Made by a program: the position numbers and the translations under genes. Of a stretch of 64,000 nt of DNA, positions 11,086 to 23,417 are shown piece after piece. Each line of letters begins with the position of its first letter. Position 1 is the first letter of the stretch. Where the stretch lies: the NCBI GenBank assembly GCA_015227615.1, contig JAALGZ010000013.1:992001-1056000 (forward strand), written 5' to 3'. Origin of the DNA: Labyrinthula sp. Ha (taxonomy: Eukaryota; Sar; Bigyra; Labyrinthulida; Labyrinthulaceae). The notes beneath the pieces were generated by a model. It worked only from the letters and a program-made list of their open reading frames with translations, was not told where the DNA came from and did no database searches.

Positions 11086-14000
11086 AGCACTTGAGAGCAA
11101 GTCGATTTTTTTCCAAGTTTTTCCATTACTTATTTAATCTTAACGGCTAGCATATTCAATTCAAGTTCGTTTCAATCGGTATATTTAATTTTTTTTGCAA
11201 TAGTTCCAATACTGGTTTTATATATTCAACCATGAAGGTTGGATTTAAAATTCAGTATCGGATTTAAATTAACGTTAGCCTAAGTGGAACAAACTTACCC
11301 TGCTAGATAAAACAGAAATTGATTAAAATTTGTTCCTGTTAAGGAAATCTTACGAACATAAATATCTTTAAAACATATTGTATAAAATAGTTTTACAAGT
11401 TTGGATTATCAACCCAAGAACTACCTAAGACAGTTTTGGATATAATAAAATTAGAAAAACAAAGTTAGAATTATTAAACTAAGCAACGATTAAACAAAAT
11501 AAAGAGAGGTTTGCATACCAAGTGTTACAAAGGTTCATTCAAAATTGGTCCAAAATGTGCAGTCATAACATAAAATTTTTGTAAGTTGATTAGATGCAAC
11601 ACTTACATCTGTTAAACTGCTTTTATGAAGAGGTAAGAATCAATTCTAAATATTGTTTTTCTTTTTCATAGAGCATTGTTGTTGAGCTGGTGCCTCTTTT
11701 TCATAATGGTTAGGTGTTGCATTTGAGCTTGACAGTTTCCCAAAACTAGTTTATCAAGTATAGCTTCTTCGAGAAAGATATGATCTCTCCAAGTTTAGTA
11801 AGGTTCTAAAAATAAATAGTGTTACAACGTAGACGAATATCAGTTTGACATATAGTCAGAGTTAATTTTTGTTCGTCATAAATAATGTAATAAGGCAATT
11901 CGATTTTCATCTAAGTGCGCTTTCAGAGTTACTAACTATTGATTGCGGTCGGTCAAATGAATATCAGTATAGGCAACCTATAGTTAAGGGTATAGTGTCT
12001 AATATTTCTAATTGTAGAAGACTTGGGAAACTGTTTAGGGTTGGAGCAGCATAGTAGCACCTCTTCACAATCTTTAACACTCCTAATACATCTTTTCAGT
12101 ATCTTTTAAGGGTTTTGGGGATGATTTAAATCTTATTATTACTTTTTTTCTAAGAATATGTGAACGCGAGGACAAGAAACATTTTCAGTACACCGTGGCG
12201 GCGATATTTTTGTAACAGACTTCTTCCATTATATAGAGTATAAAATCAATGAAATTTTTATATTAAATTTGCGATTTCCATTAGATAAAACGCCTAAATT
12301 GCCATAGAAATTCATAATGAAAGTCATAATTCCCTTGATCCTGGCAGTCTAAGCAGCAATGTTTCACACACCTTTGAAATTCAGCTTTCTGAGAACGAAT
12401 ATACGACATTCACACACCTTGGATCCATTGCTGGTAGCCTGGTATTGGTGACAAAGATTATGGAAAATCACTGCCATAAAAGAAACTGTGGCTTTTAGCT
12501 GTAGAATTGAATGTGGAGTAAATGCAAAGAGAAATTTAAAGAAAAAAATATCTTGTCAGTAGCTGGAATAAGGATCAACATTGAAAAGTGAAAGTATATT
12601 TCAAGCAATTCTTGCTGTTGCAATGGAAGCTCCTTGCTTGTCTGTTTTGAAGTTTCAAATGTGTTAATTAGTCATCATTAAAATACAATTACTCCTTTCT
12701 ATCCGATATTACCCATAAAATTAACAACTAGATTATTAGACTCAAGATCTCCATTTATTATGATTCTTTAGTAACTTTTTTGTCTAGAAGTAAGAGATAA
12801 AGTCGCAGAAGCTTCCACGCACAGAATTTTCACATTAGAGTAGTTCGGTGTTAGTACGTAACATTTAGTTTCAATAAATAGTGACTCAAGAGCGCTCAAA
12901 GTTCTCTCAACATATATCGAAACGAAGTTTCTTATGTTCCAATAATACCTACAGGGCTTATTATTTGTTTCTCAGGAATAGCTAAGAAATTTGAAAATAA
13001 TTTCATTCCAATTGAAGCAAATTCTTAATAAAGATCTTCCATTCAGATGATGATTTACTCAGGTACCTAGAAGATATGAAGCAAAAATAAAGTTTGTCAA
13101 AGAAGGGTTTACATTGTATATTAGCAATGCCGATAAACATGTTTAAATTTTGCAAAAGTCACACTCAACCTTGTATTATTGCAAGGTACATATCAATAGA
13201 AAATATACTAGGATATTGTAGCGTCTTGATAGGAAAATGTAAAAAACATATCTTATTTCCATCAAAAACGTTGGAATTAACAAAAAACGCTACCACCAAT
13301 AAAAAATTGTAGCAGGTATAGAACATGTAAAGGCTGAAGAAAATGGTCTTCTCCAAGAAAGGTTACTGTTCAATTGTGGAGAAAATGTTGCCGATGCAAG
13401 ATGTAAAGAAACAGCCACAAGATTTAGATTCTTTATCACCAGGGAGGTATATCATTTGGATGGTCCAAAATAAGAATTTTGCAACAATATATATTGCTGA
13501 ATTAAGTGAAGACATATCAACTTTCAGCTGTGAATTCTGTAGGTGGAACATGCTGTGGAAAGATGTGTTCATCATATTCTGCATATTCGAGAAAAAGTTT
13601 TTCTTGTGAACACTGAACCACGCGGAGAGAGCGTTAGTGAGAAGACATGAACTTTATAGAATCCCTTTAAAATAATTCTCAATATTCTACAAAAACGTAG
13701 ACAAATATCTATCTCTCCCTCTGACAGATATATAATATGGTCATTTGATGGACCCAGTTAATACCCAAATCTGAAGGTGATGAGTCAAGAAATTGTCATA
13801 TTTCTACTAAAATGGAAGGGGTTTACAATGTGTCTACAAAAATACTTCTCAGTTTGAGAAATAAAAATATCCAAGGGAAAATAAATTGCTTCCACCTGTC
13901 ATATACGCAGATTGTATAATGACATCCAAGCTTCAGAACGTCTAACCATTGAGCAGGTGACCCAAAAAATAATAGAAAAAAAATAAATATAGTACGAGTT

Positions 14001-17000
14001 GTGCTAGTGGCGTAGAGTAATATAACTCTTGGGTAGGGTTAAGCGTTGTACTTTTTTGAAAAGAGATAATCTTAGTCTCCCTTTGGCATCAATTTCTAGC
14101 AACAATATCATAAACCTGTGGTTAGGCTTCCCTGTGTAATATACACCTTAACCCTAATTCACATCTTTTTCAAATTTCTGAACCTAAACACCATCTTGAG
14201 CTGGATGCATTTATTTTTAATGATGAACACATGATGTAGTTTTAAGTTAATATTTGTCAATAATTTGGAGTTGCTTTTTCAGTTAAATAATATGTAAAAA
14301 TATATGTATTTGCCACTTTCTATTTTTCTTGGTTATGTTTCATTGATACATCCTTATATTTTCCCTCTCCTCTGGTTTGATTCTCTCTTTTTTTCTTGTT
14401 ATGCGTAAGTATATCTTAATGGCTTCTGACTTTTGTACGTTTTGGATTCATAATTTGGGAATTCCAATTTGCTGATGTTCTTATGTTTGGTTTCAAGTAT
14501 TGGACAATTAGGTTTTAACCTTTGACGTACGTCTAGCTCAAAATATATTTCAAATTATAATCTGCTATTGCTTATTGTTTTCTATTTTATCAGAGAAAGT
14601 GCAATTACTTTATTTTCAGCAGATAGTGTTAAGATGTTATAGATGGATAGCTTTGGAACGAATACTGCTTAAAGGGTCGGACCCAATAGTATGCGGCCTG
14701 GGGAATGTACATCGTTGCTAGTATTGATACATCAATAGCTTATAGATATTAAATTTTGTTTATTTTCCTTATGAAATAGCGGAATATATGCCTATCCATT
14801 AGCTTCTCGACAGTGTGCCTAAATCTAGACAAGATTTTATTGTTTGCCATAACTGTACTTTCTTAAAAATAGCGTTACCGTTAGGGTTTATCATCGTGCT
14901 TACCGTTATTAACAGCAAGGGATTCTTAACGTATCGTGAATTCTACGAAAATAAACGTCAGGCACGATGTTCATGACAACTCTTGATTTCCCCAAAATTA
15001 TCCAACAGTTTAATACCCTTTGCCAAATAATGTCTTCATAATATATTCTACCTATATTCTTACTCTAAGAGAATAAACCCGAAGCAACAGCTGAATTAGA
15101 TGTAAGTTCAACGCGGAATCAACATCATTTGCAAGCTATTTGATAAAAAAATCTTCGTATGACTATCAACACTACCCTTAAAGTTTTTTTTAACTCAGCT
15201 CAAAATGAACTCCCAGAGAGTAGAGAAATCTTCTAAATACCCCTGTTAGATAATTTAAAATAACTGATTGAATTCTTAGAGAGAAAATAGAACTGAGAGA
15301 ATAGGGTTAATGCCTTGGCAATAGCGAGAATTCTGCATAATTTTCGTATAGAAATACACTTATCTTCGCTCAAGCCTTTTTCACAAAATTCAACATAGAA
15401 AAATGTAAAATTGTACTTAGGAACAATTACTTTATCGTTATCCCAGTTCGGTCGGTTAGTTTTCTTTCCTTTGGTCTAATCATATTGTATTTCTTCACAA
15501 AACCACGGTATTCATACTAGATTAAGTAAGACTTAGCTTTGTCTGCATCAACAGAGTTTGGTCAAGTCCCGTAAGAATTTCTTATTTATCCTCGCTCAAT
15601 GGCAATAATCTAAATCATTAAGAACTTTCACTGGAACCGAGTTAACGAACTAACAGGAGCTTTTTATGTTAACCAAATTGGATAGAGACAATACTCCAAG
15701 TACAAACATTCATGGCATAAAATGCAATTTCTTTACTAGCTAAAGAACCATATTTATAAGTTGTAAAAACTAAGACTTGTAACAGGGTTTTTAACTAAAA
15801 ATTTCACTAAGATGTCGATGGAAAAGTCTTAAAGTGAGCTAATATACCTCATACTCTACTTTCAAATAGGAAACGTGTTCTAACCTTCAAAAATAACTGG
15901 AAAAAATGTCAATAAGTAGGAATAATAATACAATATTAATGGTTATGTATGATTCCAAAGCCCATAACAGAAAATGCAAGATCAGATACGATAAAGAATA
16001 GATTTCAAATTATTTTAATTTGAATTAAGAGCTAATTACTAACTTTATTCAAAATCATGAACTGACCATTTGAAACTAAAACAGTTTAATTGGGAATGGG
16101 GGAACGTAACATTCCATATACAGTGACATACCGGTCACTTGCCCCTTCTAGACATGGGTTATGTAAATGTAACATACACCTACAGCATTCAAGTATACAA
16201 AACAATTAAAAAACTCTGATAAACATCGATTAATTGGAAAATTCTGCCGCGTAGTCTTGCAAATATTTTTCCACATGTATATGTGAAGTTGGAGACCCCA
16301 AGCAAATAACCAAGTGTACTTCATAAAACTCTATAGGAGCCATTATCCATCAAATATAATTGGCACTAAAAGAAAAGGAATATTTTTAAAGATGATTACA
16401 ATCCAATAAACTTAGTAATTTAAAACTCCCCCGACAATCTCTGTATACCATCTACAAACACAGAAAAGATTGCTGCTAGAACACTCAACTATTCTTAAAA
16501 AAAACAGAGCTAACGATCCTAAATATCGAAAGAAAAATTACTTTAACCGGCTTTCAAGTTCTCTGTAAGAAGAATGTAATTAATGGGTTCACAAAGCAGC
16601 GGGAAAGATACATTACTACCATTCTGTTAACCATATAAGAACTATATACCAAATAATAAATAGGTTGAAACCTACTTTCAAAATTTGTCAGAGCAAAGAT
16701 AAACAATTAATGGGTCAACTTAGATGCAATAGGTATACTAAGATAACTGTTAATTCTTTGGAACTGTAACGGAAAGTTTTAAGACTAGCACCTGTTGCTT
16801 CAAGTCCAGGAATATAGGATAGCCCTAACCCTGTTCCTAAGCCATGGCAACATATAAATATAGATAAAGTACATCCACACATATCCACCCCCCCTAGTTT
16901 AGGCTCCTTATGCTGTAATATATATATATATTTCATGAATTCTGTGTTGGCCATTTTTACCCATGATATGACTTTACATAACAAGAAAAACGCGTTTGTC

Positions 17001-20000
17001 TGCTATAGGAGTAATGTTCCATTATGTTCAGTTTTTCAAGTTTTACCTTATTAATAGCGTTTAGTTTCTGTTGCATCTATCTAAATTTTTGCTCATTTTA
17101 TTTGTTTGACACTAATATTGCTTTCCAATCAATTATGGCTGTATCAACACATTTATGTACAATAACGATTTACTAATATGCAAATAATTTACGGAGGGAG
17201 CTGGAACTATATAATAAATGTTCTTGTGTATGAAATACGACAATAATTACATCTTCCTACTTTGCGAGGCGATATACATACGATGTCATTATTGTTAACT
17301 CGCGGCATCTTCCATAATATCTGACCATATTTCAATGCTTCAAGTCGTTTTTTAATATATAGAAAATTTGGTTTAATAACTATATTAATATATATTACAG
17401 TATATGTGAAAACGTAGTGTCATTCTAAAACCGGTTTTGCCTTGAGGCAATAAACCTAGCAGATATAATACACTCCATTCAAACCGATTCATTCAAGAAA
17501 AAACACAATGAATAAAGTTTAGAGTCCAGTTAAATCTTTGATGTGTTCGATACCTCCTGATGTTTTCCTTTTTAGAGATGTGGTCGCAGTTATTTCTTGT
17601 GATATTTAAAATTATTCTTTCCTTTTAATACTTAATATATTAATGTTTCTAGGGATATATTTAAAACTTGTTTCTTGTTGATTTAACCACCAATGAAATG
17701 TACCTAGCTCTAATAATGTTTTTTTGCGCACTTATTGTAATTGTTTTCAAAGTCCAGTAGCTATTTTACACATATATATTCATTCTTAGAGATAAAATTC
17801 ATAAGGTGTAATATGTTTCATCGATACATATCGGAGCTCTAGTACCTCAGATATGATATTTTCTATAATCAAGATAAAACCTCATACGGCATCAGTTATT
17901 CACATCGTGTCAGTTTAATGTAAAGTAAGAGAGATGCCGCAGTTGATACAAAAGCCAATAAGGTGTGAATTCGGCTTCATTCTCACTCTGCTCCCAATGT
18001 AACAGAAAATTCTCTTAGATGACAGATTAAGCTTTTAGTGTGTATCACATAAGTTATCAATTGAGTTATTGATGAAATATATAATAATTTGCTATATTTA
18101 GGGTTTGGTACCCCTGATTAATTATCGTATTCGAAAATTATAGTCAAAGGTCAAAGTTAATTGTTTACCAAAACTGCGCTCTTATATACCTTATTACTCT
18201 CTACTAATAGAAGACCACAATGGAGCCGAATCTAAGCACATGTAATTTAATTTGCTTAAAGTGGTACTTTACTTGATAGAAACAATAAAATGGAAAATAG
18301 TATTGAGCCAGCAATAACCAATCACTCGAATGGTGAAATGATCTGAGCCTCTAAAGTTGACATCCAGTCTATCTTAATAAACCATTCTAATGCTTAAGAA
18401 ATAACCACCCATATAGTAATGATCAATTTATGAATAAAGAACCAATTGTTTAAGGGGGAAAGTAGCAGACGATATAAGAATAGTCAAAATCTGAGACTAT
18501 TTCTCTACTATTCGATGGGGTGTTGAGTTTGCAAGTGACTGCCACCAGGGAATATTAGAAACTTGAAAGAGCACTTAGGGAAAACTCCTAGGTCTACTGC
18601 TGCAAAATTGACAATCTCGGAAAAAACAGTTCATAGGAAAATCTAACCTTTAAAATGTTTTACATAATAAATTTGCATTTGAGATTAGAGCAATTGTCGT
18701 GTGGCTTTTTTGAACCCAAATGTACATAAGGGAATGGTGAAACTATAGTTGTATTGGTATTATTTTGTGAATTATACCTCAATAAATAAAACCAAACAAG
18801 TAAATACGCTCTAGTAAAAAGATGTTTAACTTGAACTTCCATTTTATTTAAATCTCGATTGGGGTTATTCAATCCAGTTTGATCGAAGAAATGAGTATAT
18901 GTGCATCCTATTTACAAAATTACTTCAAACTGCAATGTTAGCACTTGCTTTTGCTGAGCCATTCTCTTATGTCTTCAACTATTTGGTTTCTAAGTAACGG
19001 TTTTTGCTAATAACTTTTTTTTTTACTTTCCCAAACCTTCAATTAAATTAATATCCTCAATATATGCTATTATATCACCACACTGCACCACGGATAACTC
19101 GAAACAAGTATCATTGGTACCAGTGTAGTAAGTTTTGCACTCAGCATGAATCCCGACTGCTTGTAGTTTCTAGTTGTTTTTTCCCTGGAATATTGCTGTG
19201 ACGTTTCCATGTTTTGTATTTTATCCCAGTTTATCAGAGGCGAGTGATCCATAAATTCGCTCAAACTGTATTCTAGGTGCACATCCACCTAAACAATTTG
19301 TAAAATAGAGTGCATAAACCTATTGAAGACTACAATGATGAGCTCAACCCAATCCGCTGGAAGCTGTTTCTACTAGATAGACATACTTAAATTAAAGTTT
19401 ATATTGACATGAGTGGATGCACGATATTTTAGAGCTGTCACGTCTTCTTTTTATATGTAGAAGATACTGGTACATGGCATTTCGATCTTTCAGAAGGGGT
19501 ATTAGCTTCTAGTGTTGGGTGTGTACTAGTTAAAGGCGATCGTTTTCACTTATAGCTGATTAAAATGTAACAATATCTTTCTGATTTATTGAATCTAATA
19601 CTTCCCTACATATGTTTTTTGATTGTAGATAATCATTGAATATCAGAATGAAACTTTTGTACCTACCTACAAAACTTTGATTTCACTTATCCTGTATGAA
19701 AACCTTCACAAAAGGGCCTATATGCCACGGATAAAATCTATTTCTAAATTAGTCATGGGCGAAATTGCTCATTAAATGAAGAATACCAGAAAAAGCAAAT
19801 TTATAATAATAAATTTCTCGTTATTTAGCCAGGCGCCAGCTTCCCCGATGAGTTACCTATACTTAATAAATATTGAAATAAAATGACAATCATTTCATAT
19901 TTTTGAATCCCACATTTATTATTCATAAATGGCCTATACTTGCAAACAAACTGATTCTTGAAGATTCTTGTCCACTTAAGGACTTGGTCATTGCTTCGTT

Positions 20001-20906
20001 TATTCTAACCTCAGTTGTCGAAGTGTTGTACAGGTAAGGGATATCCAATGTTCTTAAGTCATCCTGCAAATGTTTAGGTATATTTACAAAGAGTGAATGG
20101 AGAGAAAAAGGGATTTAAATTTGCTTTTCCTCCATTATCTACAGTTTTTTGAGGTATTAATATTCCTTGGCAAGTATAATCTTCGTTGTTCTTAGAGTAG
20201 TTGGTACTTTAATTTTACGGAAGCGCAATTTTTGTTGCCGTGGTAGTGAGCAAGTTAAAAAAGCAGAAATCGATCACAGTTTGTTAGAATTAAAGCTTAG
20301 TGCATAGAATACTGGTCATACTGCAGACAGTGGTTTCTGTAGAAACATTTCTTGTTGAACAAGTACTCAATCCTGTTGGATTCAAGTTGTTGAGCTATGT
20401 GCGAGGGAAACATGCTACCTGGTAGAGAAACGTGAAGGGTTATATTTCGTTGCTCTATCCTATGTAGGAGGGAAAAGATGTTTGAGTCAATGTTTTGTTG
20501 TAAATGATGAAGTACAAGCCAACTTTCCAGGTTTTCTTGTTACGACAATGCTTCTAGAATGATTTCCTGTTATCTAATTGAAAGTTCAAGTGGTGTCTTA
20601 GACATTCAAAGTTCCGAGTAACTGAGTAAAGTATCTTTCTTTCTTTTTCCAGTCTTCTTGTAGTCTAAATATTGCTTCTGCAAGAATTAAACCATAATAC
20701 TCTTAGACATACAAAGTGGTCTTTTTAGTTGTAACATAAATTAATATCACATACTGTCTGGCAATGCCCAAAATTTAGGATACAGCAACAGCCCAAAAGA
20801 AACATGTCCACATCGTCCACTCGTTTGAACGGTTAAATCAGAACCGAACGCATAGACAGCAAGCTGTAAGAAAAACTCTTGTGTTTAATACTTCCCATAA
20901 CTAATC
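11086..20906. other. Gene-poor AT-rich tract
   Basis: About 9.8 kb without a recognisable gene. Short open frames at 13094-13312 and 13343-13609 are not matched to any family. A small repeat related to one at 54.8 kb lies at about 14868-14945 (listed separately). The final kilobase before the phosphatase start at 20907 presumably contains its promoter, but I see no clear core promoter motif. Confidence 0.55.
14868..14945 (+). repeat. Dispersed repeat, copy A (TTAGGGTTT / TACCGTTATTAAC family)
   Basis: Contains TTAGGGTTT near 14880 followed by GCTTACCGTTATTAAC near 14899. The same blocks in the same order occur on the minus strand of the element at 54803-54945, including a shared AAATAGC just upstream. 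Two separated copies in one window point to a dispersed repeat, perhaps a small non-autonomous element. Boundaries are approximate. Confidence 0.5.
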
Positions 20907-23417
20907 ATGGGTAACTCTCTCGCAGCACCTAACACTCGAAAAAGCATAGAAAAAGGTAGTTTCTCAAGCTACAGCTATGCTGCCTGTTCCGCCCAGGGGT
21001 GGCGACTGTCAATGGAAGACGCACACGTTGTCAAGCCTTTCGTCTCTTCTTCAAGCAAATCTGGGAAAGAAGAATCACACATTTTCGCCGTTTTCGATGG
21101 GCATGGGGGCGGCGAGGTGTCCAAATTTATTAAGGCTAGGTTTATCAAGTTGTTATCTGAAGACAAGAACTTTAAAAATGGTGATCTCGCTGAGGGATTA
21201 AAGAGTACTTTCTTTTTGTTAGATGAGCTGCTAAGGAAGGACAGATACATTCCTGAGCTTAGTGGCTATAGAGCACAAGGTATAATCCACCAGTTTACAT
21301 GTGTGAAGAGTATTCTCCTGGCTGAAAGGGAGAATAAATTTACTTTGAATCAGTTGCAAGACATACTTAATCAAGCTAATTTCTATCAAATTCGGTTGCC
21401 AGTGGATGAACATCTTATAGCCAGTCTGGAGCGAATTGAGTCACATAGAAACAATGGTCCAACGGCTGATATTGCTAAAGAGCCAAAAACTCGACACAGG
21501 AGTATTGACTATCCCATGCCTGATGACCATCATGGCATTACTGTTCTGCAAATACCTGAAGCCGATGAGGAATTTGAGGTTGGAAGCACACATTCAGTGA
21601 GAAGTGAGGATTTTAAGAAACCATTGGTAGCAAAGGTTCCACAAACACCAGCTCCTGAAGCGGAGTTTGTTGGTCGGAAACCTGTTTCCGGGCCTGATGT
21701 AACAGCTGTCGATGATTTTTTGGACCTAGCAGAAGCTGAAATGAGAAAGAAACAACAGCTTAAAGCAAGAAGTGAACCTCATGGGACAGAGTTGGAGATT
21801 GATGAGCCAGTGCCTAGACCTGACATTAAAAGTAAAAGTTTCTCAGGTAAGCAACTGGTAACAACTGAGAGCTCTCACTCCTTGCAAAGCCAGGATTCCT
21901 TTGAAGGAACGGGAAACAAGTTCTTCATTTCTTCGGGACCGCGATCTACTCCTCCTCCTGGTATGAGTGGAGTGTTTAATATGGATTCTGATGTGGAAGA
22001 TGAAGGGGGCGACGAACAAAGAGAAAAAAGGAGTGTTTCGATGTCATTCAAAGTTAAGCAAAGTTTGAGAAACCCATCAGAGATAGAAATTGAGGTTACC
22101 CCATTAACGGAGCTCTCGCCAAGTAATGACATTGGAGAGGATATAGCATTCTCTACTAGAGACATGACCAAGAGAAAGTCAAAGATTATTGAGCAAAGGT
22201 ATCAACAAGATTTAGAAAATACGAAAAGCGTTGATCCATTGGAACAGGTGGAAAAGCTAGAGGAAGGGCTGAAGGAGATGTCGGCAGAGTCATTAGTTGT
22301 TGATAAACCCACAGGAAGCAAGCATGTCAGTGTAAGGATTGTCAAAGATGAGCTGAAGAATGAAGAAGAGCAGGCAGATCCTCAGGAGATGGCTAAAGCT
22401 AATCCCCCAGATAGCGCTAGAGCGTCCTCAAAAGGGAAATTTTTGAAACGGATTACGAGCGGTTTCACACTTCCTAGAAAGAAGAGAAAACCACCTGGAC
22501 TACGAACGGAATTTGACTCGTCCCAAGATCCTGCTCCGGCACCTCGAAAACCAAAAAGAGATCGTAGGCGCGAGATGGAGCAAGAAGAGGTTTATTCAAA
22601 TTCCGACATTGGAGCAGCTAGTAACCAGATAGTTGAATCAAAGCAGTACAAGCCTCATCGTCCAACCGCTAAGAACAAGAAGAGAAAAGATCTAAATCCA
22701 TATGCGTCGGCTCAGCGCAAACCAAGCGGAAATAATCAAACTGATGCTACTGGCGAAGATGTAAGTGAAGCTGTAAAGAAGCATCTTGAAACTTTGATGA
22801 GTTTTAACACCAACGCAGGATCGACAGCAAATTGTGTGGCCATTCAGGGAAACAAGTTAATTTGTGCAAATATTGGCGATTCTAGGGCTGTTTTATACAG
22901 AGACGGGAGGGCAGTAGCTCTCAGCACAGACCACAAACCAGATGTTCCGCAGGAAAAAGCCAGGATAGAACAAGCGGGTGGCCAAATATCATCTCTAGGA
23001 CGGATTAACAACGACCTGAACCTCTCTAGATCTGTGGGAGATCTACGGTTCAAGTATAATGATGCTTTACCCCCTGAACAGCAAATGGTTTCCGCAGAGG
23101 CAGAAATTAGTGAAATGACTCTCTTACCCTCGGACCTCTTTTTTATCACTGCCTGCGATGGAATATGGGACTGCATCGAGAATCAGCAGATTTGTGAGTT
23201 GGTTCTAGCCTTGATTCATAAAGGGCACACACCTGATGAAATAGTAGAGAAGATAACGACCCGTTGTATCTCAACTGACCTTGTTAAGACAAAAGGCTTG
23301 GGTGGAGATAATATGACAATAATTTTAGTGCTTCTGAAAGATATTGAAGAAATTAAACGATACAGTCCACCTAAAGTAGCTGGGCTAACAAAGCTCTTCC
23401 GAAAAATTTTTAACTAG
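20907..23417 (+). CDS. PPM1G-type protein phosphatase 2C, intronless, 836 aa
   Basis: A metal-dependent Ser/Thr phosphatase of the PPM/PP2C family. The start MGNSLAAPNT fits an N-myristoylation signal (Gly2) and resembles the PPM1G N-terminus, which also reads MGxxLxxPNT. The catalytic domain is split. The N-terminal part has GWRLSMEDAH (residues 31-40) and FDGHGG (63-68); the C-terminal part has GSTANC (about 637), ANIGDSRAVL, DHKPD, NLSRSVGD, ACDGIWD (metal-binding Asp) and GDNMTIIL (about 800). Between them, residues 110-630, is a long charged, probably disordered insert with basic clusters such as KKRKPPG and KNKKRKD that could be nuclear localisation signals. PPM1G also carries a large insert at this point, though a strongly acidic one. 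All key metal ligands are visible, so the enzyme looks active. One uninterrupted exon; flanks are non-coding. Confidence 0.95.
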   Translation: MGNSLAAPNTRKSIEKGSFSSYSYAACSAQGWRLSMEDAHVVKPFVSSSSKSGKEESHIFAVFDGHGGGEVSKFIKARFIKLLSEDKNFKNGDLAEGLKSTFFLLDELLRKDRYIPELSGYRAQGIIHQFTCVKSILLAERENKFTLNQLQDILNQANFYQIRLPVDEHLIASLERIESHRNNGPTADIAKEPKTRHRSIDYPMPDDHHGITVLQIPEADEEFEVGSTHSVRSEDFKKPLVAKVPQTPAPEAEFVGRKPVSGPDVTAVDDFLDLAEAEMRKKQQLKARSEPHGTELEIDEPVPRPDIKSKSFSGKQLVTTESSHSLQSQDSFEGTGNKFFISSGPRSTPPPGMSGVFNMDSDVEDEGGDEQREKRSVSMSFKVKQSLRNPSEIEIEVTPLTELSPSNDIGEDIAFSTRDMTKRKSKIIEQRYQQDLENTKSVDPLEQVEKLEEGLKEMSAESLVVDKPTGSKHVSVRIVKDELKNEEEQADPQEMAKANPPDSARASSKGKFLKRITSGFTLPRKKRKPPGLRTEFDSSQDPAPAPRKPKRDRRREMEQEEVYSNSDIGAASNQIVESKQYKPHRPTAKNKKRKDLNPYASAQRKPSGNNQTDATGEDVSEAVKKHLETLMSFNTNAGSTANCVAIQGNKLICANIGDSRAVLYRDGRAVALSTDHKPDVPQEKARIEQAGGQISSLGRINNDLNLSRSVGDLRFKYNDALPPEQQMVSAEAEISEMTLLPSDLFFITACDGIWDCIENQQICELVLALIHKGHTPDEIVEKITTRCISTDLVKTKGLGGDNMTIILVLLKDIEEIKRYSPPKVAGLTKLFRKIFN

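Noticed and set aside
13094-13609. Two consecutive plus-strand open frames in the desert
   Set aside because: Composition looks slightly coding but there is no recognisable domain and no consistent splice model.
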